Source of the DNA: a virus
Strand: one strand, 5' to 3'
Length of the DNA stretch: 32,035 bases
IMG/VR virus record: IMGVR_UViG_3300030108_002666
Coordinates: 1 to 32,035 of that record
Below the pieces are notes generated by a model. That model worked only from the letters and a program-made list of their open reading frames with translations, was not told the origin of the DNA and ran no database searches. The position numbers were made by a program, and so were the translations under genes. Of the stretch, positions 18,970 through 27,137 are shown in pieces; the stretch's first letter is position 1; every line of letters begins with the position of its first letter.

Positions 18970-19632
18970 TTGGCTAAAACAAGAAAACGCTGTAGGCTCT
19001 GTCAACATCCTGATAGGGAGCAATTAGAAGAAAGATTAACTTCTTTGCAAATTACTCCCGATGAACTAGATGTTGAAATGGGATGGCCTAGCGGTGTTTC
19101 TTCAAGGCATTTAAGAAATCACATGGACACAGAATATACCGACCAGTCAAACCCTAGATGTGCATTATGCACTAGCCCGCAAAGACAAGAATTAGAGTTA
19201 GCCATTCATGAAGGAGAAATATCTCCTACAACTGTTGCGGCAGATTTAGGAATAACTCGTCAACAAGTAATGAAACATATGAGTAAACATTTGAAACCTA
19301 TTGTGCAAAAGTCTGCGGCAATGGAAATAGCAAAAAGAGAATTAAATGAAGTAGATATGCTTGCTGATAATATCCATAGATTAGAAGATAAAATAGAAAT
19401 GTTGTTTGATGAAGATGACTTAAACCCAAAATACATTGACAGTCTAACCAAACTCGCTAAAGAAATACGTGAGTCATTAAAATACATGTTGGAGTTTAAA
19501 GGCCAACTTGTTCATAAAAGACAGGACACCATTATTGTCGCTCAAATGCAGGTAGTCCAAGAAGTATTAGCACAGCAACACCCCCAAGTTTGGTTGGACA
19601 TCAAATCTAAATTACAGGAGCAATTACAATGA
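18970..19632 (+). CDS. Putative terminase small subunit (tandem CxxC-HTH-HxxxH repeats)
   Basis: TTG 18970 behind GGTGATTAA. Two similar units are seen: CRLC (8-11)...GVSSRHLRNH and CALC (64-67)...ITRQQVMKHMSKH. Each has a CxxC pair, an HTH-like helix set and an HxxxH that could complete a zinc site. Coiled-coil helices follow, then a Gln-rich end (QEVLAQQHPQVW). DNA-binding repeats plus an oligomerising tail fit a small terminase. It lies eight genes before TerL and lacks the tag, as TerL does. Other DNA-binding roles are possible. Confidence 0.6.
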   Translation: MAKTRKRCRLCQHPDREQLEERLTSLQITPDELDVEMGWPSGVSSRHLRNHMDTEYTDQSNPRCALCTSPQRQELELAIHEGEISPTTVAADLGITRQQVMKHMSKHLKPIVQKSAAMEIAKRELNEVDMLADNIHRLEDKIEMLFDEDDLNPKYIDSLTKLAKEIRESLKYMLEFKGQLVHKRQDTIIVAQMQVVQEVLAQQHPQVWLDIKSKLQEQLQ

Positions 19633-21914
19633 GTTGGTCTTTACTTCTTCTTAAACAAGTTCCTAAAAACTGGACTACTCAGTTACCAGCGGATGACCCT
19701 ATACAATGGGCTCAACTCATTAGATTTCATAGTCTCACTCAAGATAAAGAAGGTAATAAAAATATACCTTTAGATAATGATGCATTCATTAACGATATAA
19801 AAAGTGGGTCATATCCACAAAAGGGTATTAGAGGAACTATTAAACAACTGGAAGAATGGAAAGAAAATCCTAATGCTTGGGATACAACTGTAATTGGTAG
19901 TTTGGCTTCAGGGCGTAATCCAGTTACTAGACCAAAACATATCCGTACTATAATTGGTAGATTTGTTAAAGAGGTTTTGCCAATATTGGAAAAAAATTAC
20001 AAAGGGGGCAAAAGAGAAGCGGGGGCTAAAACTCAATTTAAACGCAAAACAGATTGGAATAACACTGAGTCTGCTATTAAGGCTTTAACAGGTATAACTG
20101 AATTATCTAAAGAAGAACAATTAAAACTCTTAGAGGAATTCAATTCTAATCTTAGAGATAAGGTTAAAGTAAATGATAAACTGCAAAGTTTCGGACTAAA
20201 ACTTAAACCTAATATTAGAACTATTCTTTCTAATGTAGGTCTGCTAAATCAAATAACTATTACTATATCTAATCAAGGAATGTCTGATGAAGAATGGAGT
20301 AGAGTAAGATTAGATTCAATAGGAGATGTTACCTTTAAAAGAGATGGAACTAGTATTTTTTCTAGTCGTTTGGAAAAAGAAAAATTAGGTGACATAAGAG
20401 AAAAAATTATGGAGAGACTTAAAACTAGGAATATAAAAATCAAACCAGAGCAACTACCAGTTGTTAGGGCTTTTGGTGTTGGTAAATTAATTACAGCGCA
20501 AACAGAAGAAGATTATAAAACAACGCCAAAGAAAGAAGGAACTAGATTATCTCAAGCAGAATTATTACAACAACAAGAGAAAGAATTTGAAAAATATAAG
20601 GTAAATCCGAATTTTACTTTTGACCATGCTCAATACTATTATGGGTATATAGTTCGTAAAGGTGCTAAGTTTGTACCAGAGCGATTAAAGGGTTCTCAAT
20701 TAATAACTGGAACATCGGGAACAAAAAGTCCTAAAGGGGCTAATCCTATTGTGTTGCAATTATTAGATGATGAGTATTCTGATACTTCTACTCTGTATTC
20801 TGATTTTATGACGAATACCACACAACAACTCTATAAAAATAGAAATGCTGTTATGAATTACTATATTGAGAGAATAATAGAATCGGGTGGAAAAGATTTT
20901 AAAAGTTTGTTTGGGAAAGATGTTGGTAGACTTTCAGATATAGAATTGAGCGAATTTCAATCAAAAAATGATAAAGAAAAAAGATTATATCTAAAACAAC
21001 AGTTTACTAATCCTGATTCTTCTCTTTATCCTTTTTTAAATAAAATGGTAGATGATGATAGAAAAGTAACTCCTTATCTTTCTTTATCTCTTTCAGATGT
21101 AGAATTAAAATTTGTTGAGAAATTAAAGGACTATGATAAGACAATAGAAAAAATAGAGGAAGAAACTACAGATGAAGGTGGAGTAGAGGATTTTCAAATA
21201 TTAAGACCTCTTTTTGTTAATCCTGTTAAAGAAACATCTGGAATAAAACATTTTACTACTAAAGGTAATCGAGATAGGTTAGATGAATTTATTGCTAATA
21301 TTAAAGTCTTAGACACTATACAACAAGTAAGAGATAGATTTGGTGACACTTATGCTAGAATGATAAATTCACTTAGAAAGAAAGCAAAACCAAAAGTTAC
21401 AATAATGCCACAAATACAATCAGTTATGAAAGAAAGAACCGAAGGATTAAATCCAAAAGAAAGAGATGTTGCACTTGTTGTGTTTTCAGCACTTGATAAT
21501 AAAAAGGATTTTAAAGATGTTTTAAGGTTTCAATCTTCAAGTGCAAGCGCACCATCATTTGGTGAGTTATTTGCTATTTTAACTAAATTAGGTAGAGCGT
21601 TTACCACTCAATTAGGTGTTAACAATTATACTGAATTCATAGACGATTTGAAGTATGATAAAGAAAACCCAAAATCCGATGCTGAAGTAAAAAGTATAGT
21701 GAAGGATTTAGTAGCGGCTGTAGAACAAGATATACCTAAAGTTAGAAACTTTTTGAAAGAAGAAGCGGAAAAGAAAGTAAAAGAGATACTAGAAAACCCC
21801 GCTAAACATTTAGATAAAGAAACTAGACGAAAAGCCCTTGCTGGTAAAACTAAAGGTAAAACTAGTATTATAAATTTATTAGTGAGACAAAAAATAATAG
21901 TGGAGGATAAATAA
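19629..21914 (+). CDS. MSW-tagged large unknown protein, 761 aa
   Basis: Overlaps the previous stop (ATGA) and starts MSWSLLLLKQ. Mostly helical, Lys/Glu-rich, with a Thr/Gly-rich segment near residues 360-375 and no Cys of note. No polymerase, protease or helicase motifs are visible. Position before the basic-protein cluster and the tag suggest a large internal or injected virion protein. Overlaps the next gene by one nt. Confidence 0.7.
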   Translation: MSWSLLLLKQVPKNWTTQLPADDPIQWAQLIRFHSLTQDKEGNKNIPLDNDAFINDIKSGSYPQKGIRGTIKQLEEWKENPNAWDTTVIGSLASGRNPVTRPKHIRTIIGRFVKEVLPILEKNYKGGKREAGAKTQFKRKTDWNNTESAIKALTGITELSKEEQLKLLEEFNSNLRDKVKVNDKLQSFGLKLKPNIRTILSNVGLLNQITITISNQGMSDEEWSRVRLDSIGDVTFKRDGTSIFSSRLEKEKLGDIREKIMERLKTRNIKIKPEQLPVVRAFGVGKLITAQTEEDYKTTPKKEGTRLSQAELLQQQEKEFEKYKVNPNFTFDHAQYYYGYIVRKGAKFVPERLKGSQLITGTSGTKSPKGANPIVLQLLDDEYSDTSTLYSDFMTNTTQQLYKNRNAVMNYYIERIIESGGKDFKSLFGKDVGRLSDIELSEFQSKNDKEKRLYLKQQFTNPDSSLYPFLNKMVDDDRKVTPYLSLSLSDVELKFVEKLKDYDKTIEKIEEETTDEGGVEDFQILRPLFVNPVKETSGIKHFTTKGNRDRLDEFIANIKVLDTIQQVRDRFGDTYARMINSLRKKAKPKVTIMPQIQSVMKERTEGLNPKERDVALVVFSALDNKKDFKDVLRFQSSSASAPSFGELFAILTKLGRAFTTQLGVNNYTEFIDDLKYDKENPKSDAEVKSIVKDLVAAVEQDIPKVRNFLKEEAEKKVKEILENPAKHLDKETRRKALAGKTKGKTSIINLLVRQKIIVEDK

Positions 21915-24616
21915 TGATAACTGAAGATTGGAAAGAAAAAGCAAAAGAAGCGTGGAATAACCAACAATGGAATAATTTTTCAGATGACTTATTTGACCAT
22001 TTAGAAACAACTAATCCTGATGCAACTGATGAAGAAATAGATAAAGAGATTAATGAACTGAGAGATGAACTGGCTACTCAACTTCCAGAGGGAAAAACAA
22101 AAGATAAAAACCCATTCGAAGAATTCAATAAAGAAGTAAGTAAATATTTTAATTGGAGAGATAAGAAAAGAGCCGTTAATTATGAAGACTTATTTGTTTC
22201 AGGTTTTGATTTAGATAATGTTAAAGTTAAAACTAAAGTCGATAATGAAAGAGAGATTGAACAAGTTAAGAATATACTAACAGATTTGTCACAATCTGGT
22301 CATCCAGCAGTTAAAGATGATGCTCAGAAAAGAGATATAAATAATAATATTAATTCACTAAAAAAATTATTAGATAAAAGAAAGTTAAAGTTAGAACAGG
22401 CTAGAGTTAAAGATACAAGGAAAAAAATAGATTTAGGCTGGATAGAAGAAATTGGTAATTTACCTTTTGGTAGATGGGAAACTAGAGAAAGGATATACGA
22501 TTACTGGGAAGGAATACATAAAAAACACGATAAAGTTATCACTGCTTTTGATAAATTCAATAAAGATGCAAACGCATTACTTGATGACAAGAAAAGAAAT
22601 GGTGAAGATGATGAAACTTTAAAAGAGGCATTAAGTGAAGTTCGAGAATTATATCAGAAAAAATATCTACAAGGAGATATAATTATACCTAACTATGTTT
22701 TAAAATTAAATAGTTTTTCTATGGAGATAGAAGAAGGACTTCCACTTGCTCTAAAGTTAATTGGTAAGTTTATGGAGTTAAAAGGTATATCCGAAGATGA
22801 AGATATAAGTGGCGCAGAAGTGGAAGTTGCTGGTAAAGAAGATGAAAGACTAGGTGAAAATTTAGAATATGAAGATAAGGAACCAGTTGACGAGGACCGT
22901 CCTAAGTTTGTAGAAACTGCTTCTATGAATCCAGCAGTGCAAGAAGTAGTTGATGAAACTGAAAAGATAAAATTAACTGCTAAGAAATCTAAAGCCTTAC
23001 CAGTTGACCCTATCTTTTGGTACAAATACAGTGATGAGTATGAAGACATGCCCATACCTATAGGGGATTTAAGAAAACTTAGAAATTTACTTATTGGTGG
23101 TGGAGAATACAGGTCTTTATTATCAATGATGCCTATATTTAAAGAAAACCAACAATTAACTGATGAGTTTATTTCTAAATTCAATGAGTGGGAAAATAAC
23201 ATATCTATGACTAGGAAAAAGGCTCCCTATCATTTACCTATATCTCCATTTATAGAAGATGAATATTACGCAAGGCAACAACCTAAAGAACTTATAGAAT
23301 TCAGTACCACTGTAGATGAAAAATCCAAATTAAAAGACGTACTTGAAGTAAGACAAACTTCTACTAAATTACCAAAAGATACTGGGCTTTTCTTTCAAGA
23401 ATTCACTAGAGGTAAAAAGGGTAAAAAACAACGAAAGGCTATTAATCAAGAATATCTTGATGAAGTTAATGAGATGACTGAAGATTTCTTAGAAGTTCTT
23501 ACTATATTCGGGAAAGAAATTAGAGATGCGTTTGATGTTTATAATGAAAAAATATCAGAAAAGGACCAAGGAGATAGTGCATTAGGTGGCACTTTTGGTG
23601 CTATAAAACAAATAGCCTCTCAAGGTATTAATAGAAAATTACCAGCCGAACTAACTAAATCTTGGAATAATTTAATGGATGCCATGTATGAATATTATAT
23701 TGAGCCTTTATCTGGAAAATTTTATGTTCAGGCAAAAGAAAGACCAAGATGGTCAACAGGGAGTGCTTGGTTAAATTTATCTAAAATGGTTAGAGATAAA
23801 CAAGGACAATTAGTAAGCCCTATTGGTTCTTTATTAGAGAAAGGAATGGATGATATAAGAAAGAAAGATGTTGAGGCGTTAATCGCTTTCATGCGTTTAG
23901 CAACAAGGGGAACTTTAGTAGATGATGAAAGTAGTTTATTCAAAGCCGCTAGAAGGGCTTCCAAAGCATTAAATGAAATATTTGGTCAACAGTTTGATAA
24001 AAAGAATAAAGTTTCTGTTCTGAATGTAATCAAAGGTGCTATGCCCACCGCTGATATAAAAAATCAAACAAAAGCAATGCAAAGATTTTTTGGTGATTTA
24101 AAACCCGATAAAGATAGAAGAGGTAAAAATTACCCAATAGATATGTTAAGACATGCTATTAATCTTCCAGAGTTTACGGCCTTCTTTGGTATTAGTAGTT
24201 ATAGAGCGGGTGCGCCAAAACGTGACCCCGATGTATTTGGTGAAGGGGGTTCATTACCTAGAGCAGAAAAAAAATTAGCCGCTGGAATGGATGAAGATTT
24301 ATATGAATCTTTATTACGGTTAGATAGATTATTTGATGAGTTCCATAAAATGGATGAAATAAATGAATCTTTATTATATGCTCATGATACTATTAGAAAA
24401 ATGGAAAATAAACCTATTGTTAAATCTTATCTATCATTAACGGATGTAGACCAAATGGGTTTAGTTATCAATAAAATACACAAAGAACATAGGATGGATT
24501 TAACTGCCACTGAAATTGATAGAATAGTTAAGGCGGTTTCCTCTTATGAATCTATTTCAAGAAATTATGGAATAAATGAAGAAGTAGTTTATACAATTAA
24601 AGCAATGTTTAGGTGA
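21914..24616 (+). CDS. Large unknown protein, 900 aa
   Basis: Begins MITEDWKEKAKEAWNNQQW, a Trp/Lys start only loosely like the tag. Long, charged, helical, with a very acidic stretch near residues 295-330. The first 250 residues look like coiled coil. Same general character as the 761-aa protein upstream, and the two overlap by one base, so they are probably partners. Candidates are internal head proteins or ejection proteins. I find no motif that proves this. Confidence 0.7.
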   Translation: MITEDWKEKAKEAWNNQQWNNFSDDLFDHLETTNPDATDEEIDKEINELRDELATQLPEGKTKDKNPFEEFNKEVSKYFNWRDKKRAVNYEDLFVSGFDLDNVKVKTKVDNEREIEQVKNILTDLSQSGHPAVKDDAQKRDINNNINSLKKLLDKRKLKLEQARVKDTRKKIDLGWIEEIGNLPFGRWETRERIYDYWEGIHKKHDKVITAFDKFNKDANALLDDKKRNGEDDETLKEALSEVRELYQKKYLQGDIIIPNYVLKLNSFSMEIEEGLPLALKLIGKFMELKGISEDEDISGAEVEVAGKEDERLGENLEYEDKEPVDEDRPKFVETASMNPAVQEVVDETEKIKLTAKKSKALPVDPIFWYKYSDEYEDMPIPIGDLRKLRNLLIGGGEYRSLLSMMPIFKENQQLTDEFISKFNEWENNISMTRKKAPYHLPISPFIEDEYYARQQPKELIEFSTTVDEKSKLKDVLEVRQTSTKLPKDTGLFFQEFTRGKKGKKQRKAINQEYLDEVNEMTEDFLEVLTIFGKEIRDAFDVYNEKISEKDQGDSALGGTFGAIKQIASQGINRKLPAELTKSWNNLMDAMYEYYIEPLSGKFYVQAKERPRWSTGSAWLNLSKMVRDKQGQLVSPIGSLLEKGMDDIRKKDVEALIAFMRLATRGTLVDDESSLFKAARRASKALNEIFGQQFDKKNKVSVLNVIKGAMPTADIKNQTKAMQRFFGDLKPDKDRRGKNYPIDMLRHAINLPEFTAFFGISSYRAGAPKRDPDVFGEGGSLPRAEKKLAAGMDEDLYESLLRLDRLFDEFHKMDEINESLLYAHDTIRKMENKPIVKSYLSLTDVDQMGLVINKIHKEHRMDLTATEIDRIVKAVSSYESISRNYGINEEVVYTIKAMFR

Positions 24617-24620
24617 TAAA

Positions 24621-24824
24621 ATGAACTGGGAAGAAGTATTAAAGAAAAAGAAAAAATCTACTGTTAATCAGGCTGGTAACTATACTAAACCTACTATGCG
24701 TAAAAGAATTTTTAATCGCATAAAGGCAGGTAGTAAAGGTGGCCCTGCTGGTAAATGGTCTGCAAGAAAAGCACAAATGTTGGCTCAAGCCTACAAAAAA
24801 GCGGGTGGCGGCTATCGTGATTAA
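24621..24824 (+). CDS. MSW-tagged small basic protein (DUF5872-like), 67 aa
   Basis: GGTGATAAA lies just before ATG 24621. Tag MNWEEVLKKK, then RKRIFNRIKAGSKGG and KWSARKAQMLAQAYKKAGGGY. The 'GG..G.WSARKAQ..A..Y...GGGY' pattern is a small basic domain I know from many aquatic phages and large DNA viruses. It is thought to bind DNA or be virion-linked, but has no proven role. First of a run of basic proteins. Confidence 0.75.
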   Translation: MNWEEVLKKKKKSTVNQAGNYTKPTMRKRIFNRIKAGSKGGPAGKWSARKAQMLAQAYKKAGGGYRD

Positions 24825-25089
24825 ATGGCAAGAAGTCTTGAAAGCCAAAACAAAAAGGCAACAAGACTTATCCACTTGGACTGATGAAGAGTGGGGTAGC
24901 CAAGAACAACATAGAGCGAAAGCCAAAGGGAAAAAGGCGCCTTCTAAAACAAAGGGAAGATATATGCCAAAAGCAACATATCAAAGAACTCCTAAAAAGA
25001 CTTTAGATTATCAAGATAGAAAGAAAAGAAAAGGAAGAAAACAAGGTAAACAACATATACCAACAGGGAAGAAATTTAGCCAAAAGTGA
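24817..25089 (+). CDS. MSW-tagged small basic protein, 90 aa
   Basis: GTG 24817 overlaps the previous gene's end and gives MIKWQEVLKAK, a tag with Ile-Lys before Trp; GGTGG is upstream. Then LSTWTDEEWGSQEQ, GRYMPKATYQ and a basic RKKRKGRKQGKQ tail. The 'WT.EEW...RY.P' order is another basic domain shared with aquatic phages (often joined to the preceding type). The longer frame from 24739 overlaps too much to be likely. Probably DNA-binding. Confidence 0.65.
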   Translation: MIKWQEVLKAKTKRQQDLSTWTDEEWGSQEQHRAKAKGKKAPSKTKGRYMPKATYQRTPKKTLDYQDRKKRKGRKQGKQHIPTGKKFSQK

Positions 25090-25094
25090 TTAAG

Positions 25095-25550
25095 ATGCCT
25101 ATAACTAAAAGAAAGAATGGATATTACTGGGGTTCTAAGGGTCCATTCAAAACTAAGAAAAAGGCACAAGAAGTTGCTCAAGCGGCTTATGCTAGTGGTT
25201 ATGTTAAGAAAGGTTGGAAAACTATTCTAAAAAAAGAACCAAGAAAAGGTACAGGAAAAAAACCTCAAGGTTCTACTAGAAGGTTATATACTGATGAGAA
25301 TCCAAAAGATACTGTACCTGTAAAATTTAGAACAGCGCAAGATGTTAGAGAAACGTTTTCTAGTTCTGCGTTTAAGAATAAACCACATAAAAGACAATCA
25401 CAAATCATTAACTTAGTAGAGCAAAGAGCGAGAGTTGCGGCTAAAAGGGCTAAAGACCCTGAAGCGAAAAAGAGATTAAATGCGGCTCATAAGGTTGCTC
25501 TATCCCGAAAGGAGTCTAGTAAGAGAAAAACGCAGAGGATGAAAGCATGA
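25095..25550 (+). CDS. Small basic phage-type protein with internal tag-like element, 151 aa
   Basis: ATG 25095 is preferred over GTG 25086, which lies in the GTGATT Shine-Dalgarno. N-terminal domain GYYWGSKGPFKTKKKAQEVAQAAYASG is a widespread phage module. It is followed by KKGWKTILKKEP, which matches the W-x2-I-L-K element internally. The rest, including TRRLYTDENPKDTV and a Lys/Arg-rich end, also resembles basic aquatic-virus proteins. Likely packaged with DNA, inferred from charge and company. Confidence 0.75.
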   Translation: MPITKRKNGYYWGSKGPFKTKKKAQEVAQAAYASGYVKKGWKTILKKEPRKGTGKKPQGSTRRLYTDENPKDTVPVKFRTAQDVRETFSSSAFKNKPHKRQSQIINLVEQRARVAAKRAKDPEAKKRLNAAHKVALSRKESSKRKTQRMKA

Positions 25551-25948
25551 GTTGGGAAATAATATTAAAAGAAATGGCTTGTCCTAGAGCAACTCAAGAT
25601 TTAGAGTTAAACACTAAAAATAGAGATAGTGCAGTTAAAGCCGAACATATTCAATATGGTCCTTTAAACTTAGATGATGAAGAATACTGGGAAAGGTATG
25701 CGGCAAGGTGGAATACTACTGCTGAAGTAGCAAAGAAATCTAACTGTAGTAACTGTGTTGCATTTGATATTTCTCCTAGAATGGAAAAATGTATGCCGTT
25801 AGAATTAGATGATGATGGTCGTCTAGGTTATTGCTGGATGCACCATTTCAAATGCCATTCCGCTAGAACATGTTATACATGGGCTAAGGGTGGGCCAATT
25901 ACAGACGATAAGCGCTCAAAGGAAAATCAAGAAAGAGGTGAACAATAA
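25547..25948 (+). CDS. MSW-tagged Cys-rich protein, 133 aa
   Basis: Tag MSWEIILKEM after an ATGA overlap. From residue 65: NCSNCVAFD, KCMPLELDDDG, GYCWMHHFKCHSARTCYTW. The order CxxC...C...CWxHxFxCxxxRxC is a compact site for zinc or an Fe-S cluster, and I have seen the same layout in marine phage proteins. Acidic overall. Function unknown; the Cys arrangement is exact in the sequence while the metal is inferred. Confidence 0.7.
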   Translation: MSWEIILKEMACPRATQDLELNTKNRDSAVKAEHIQYGPLNLDDEEYWERYAARWNTTAEVAKKSNCSNCVAFDISPRMEKCMPLELDDDGRLGYCWMHHFKCHSARTCYTWAKGGPITDDKRSKENQERGEQ

Positions 25949-26287
25949 ATGACATGGGAAGATGTATTGAAGATACACTGTGGAACACACAAGGTAGATG
26001 ATGAAGACGAGGAAGAAACGAAAGCATTGGTCGGCAACCAAAAAAGAATAGATGCTGATGGTGATGGTAAAATAACTGGAGAAGACTTTAGACAACTAAG
26101 AGAGAAAAAGGCTGACCCAAAACCAATTATCATTAGAACTCTAAAGAAAGAAGGTGGGGCCGCTGGATTAGATGTTTTATGTAAAGCGACTGGGTTATCT
26201 AAAAAAGAATGTAAAGCAGTACTTGATTCAATGGATAATGTAAAAACACATAAAGATGGAGATATTATTTTAATGGACGGACTGTGA
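25949..26287 (+). CDS. MSW-tagged EF-hand plus winged-helix-like protein, 112 aa
   Basis: Tag MTWEDVLKIH starting right after the previous stop. Residues 35-46 (DADGDGKITGED) form a textbook twelve-residue EF-hand calcium loop with Asp at 1, 3, 5 and 12, Gly at 6 and Ile at 8. The C-terminal half (GAAGLDVLCKATGLSKKECKAVLDSM) resembles a winged helix. A calcium sensor joined to a DNA-binding-like domain with a virion tag is unusual. No family name. Confidence 0.7.
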   Translation: MTWEDVLKIHCGTHKVDDEDEEETKALVGNQKRIDADGDGKITGEDFRQLREKKADPKPIIIRTLKKEGGAAGLDVLCKATGLSKKECKAVLDSMDNVKTHKDGDIILMDGL

Positions 26288-26291
26288 TATT

Positions 26292-26579
26292 GTGGATTGG
26301 TTTGACTTACTTAAAAAAGATAAAAAGGATATGAGAGTAGGTCGAGTTTATCCTAGTGATAGAGCAGGTAAAAAAATTATGATGTTAACACATGAAGGTA
26401 AAAAGATTCATGCTGGTGCAAAGGGCTATGGTAATTATAAACGTAAAGGTAAAAATCGTGGCGGCGGAACTCATAGAAGTAGTAAGCGTAGAGCCAATTT
26501 TAGAGCAAGGCATAACTGCGACCAATGTAAAGGTAAAATCACAACTCCTAAATGTTTAGCATGTAAGAAGTTGTGGTGA
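26292..26579 (+). CDS. MSW-tagged small basic zinc protein (DUF5754-like), 95 aa
   Basis: GTG 26292, GTGATATT before it. Tag MDWFDLLKKD. Then KKIHAGAKGYGNYKRKG, HRSSKRRANFRARHNC and CDQCKGKI, CLACKKLW. The order 'ihaGakGy...Rr..f.aRHnC....tp.c.aCk.LW' matches a small basic protein family shared by phages and giant viruses. Two Cys pairs likely bind zinc. Role unknown, probably nucleic-acid binding. Confidence 0.7.
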   Translation: MDWFDLLKKDKKDMRVGRVYPSDRAGKKIMMLTHEGKKIHAGAKGYGNYKRKGKNRGGGTHRSSKRRANFRARHNCDQCKGKITTPKCLACKKLW

Positions 26580-26584
26580 TTAAT

Positions 26585-27136
26585 TTGGATTGGTTTGACA
26601 CTTTAAAGTTTCATGATAGATTAAAGGAACTTTTGGGTAATCAGGAAGAAGTTGTTATTGATTTGGGACCGAGTGAAAGTAAAGTCCAAGAAATGTGGAA
26701 TGCCAGTAATCCCGACCAACCATATATAATGCGTAATGTTAGAAACGAAGGTACTTCTAAGTACCCAGTTGAAAATTGGTATGGTGTAATTATTAATGAA
26801 AATGGTAAAGCACGATTAGTTGCTATAAGTGGGTTTGCAGTTAGACAAGGTAAAGATGGAAAAGAGTTTGCATATAAGGGAGGAACTTGGACTGTAATTA
26901 CTGGTAAGGGGTATGGTAAAGACGCTAGGGATAAAGCCTTAGAAAATAAACCCAAAGTTCCTACTATTGCTGGTTATACAGCCGCAGGTAGTAAGTTATT
27001 TAACCCTAGACCAAGATTTACTCCTTCAGAACATGAAGTAATTCCCGATGAAGTTATTCAGCACTTTAAGGATAATTATGAAGGGGGAGGAAAAAGTTGG
27101 TCAATTTCTAAATGGATGAAAATTTTGCGTGATTAA
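26585..27136 (+). CDS. MSW-tagged unknown protein with C-terminal tag copy, 183 aa
   Basis: TTG 26585 gives MDWFDTLKFH and has GGTGAT six nt upstream; the GTG 26573 start would overlap that site and the prior stop. Central beta-rich domain (YGVIINENGKARLVAISG, FAYKGGTWTVITGKGYG). Ends SISKWMKILRD, matching W-x-x-[I/L]-L again, so the element stands at both ends. Unknown fold. Located immediately upstream of TerL. Confidence 0.7.
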   Translation: MDWFDTLKFHDRLKELLGNQEEVVIDLGPSESKVQEMWNASNPDQPYIMRNVRNEGTSKYPVENWYGVIINENGKARLVAISGFAVRQGKDGKEFAYKGGTWTVITGKGYGKDARDKALENKPKVPTIAGYTAAGSKLFNPRPRFTPSEHEVIPDEVIQHFKDNYEGGGKSWSISKWMKILRD

Positions 27137-27137
27137 T

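Noticed and set aside
24739-24816. Longer N-terminus for the 24817-25089 gene
   Set aside because: It would overlap most of the preceding basic gene in another frame; the GTG at 24817 gives the shared tag and a proper Shine-Dalgarno.
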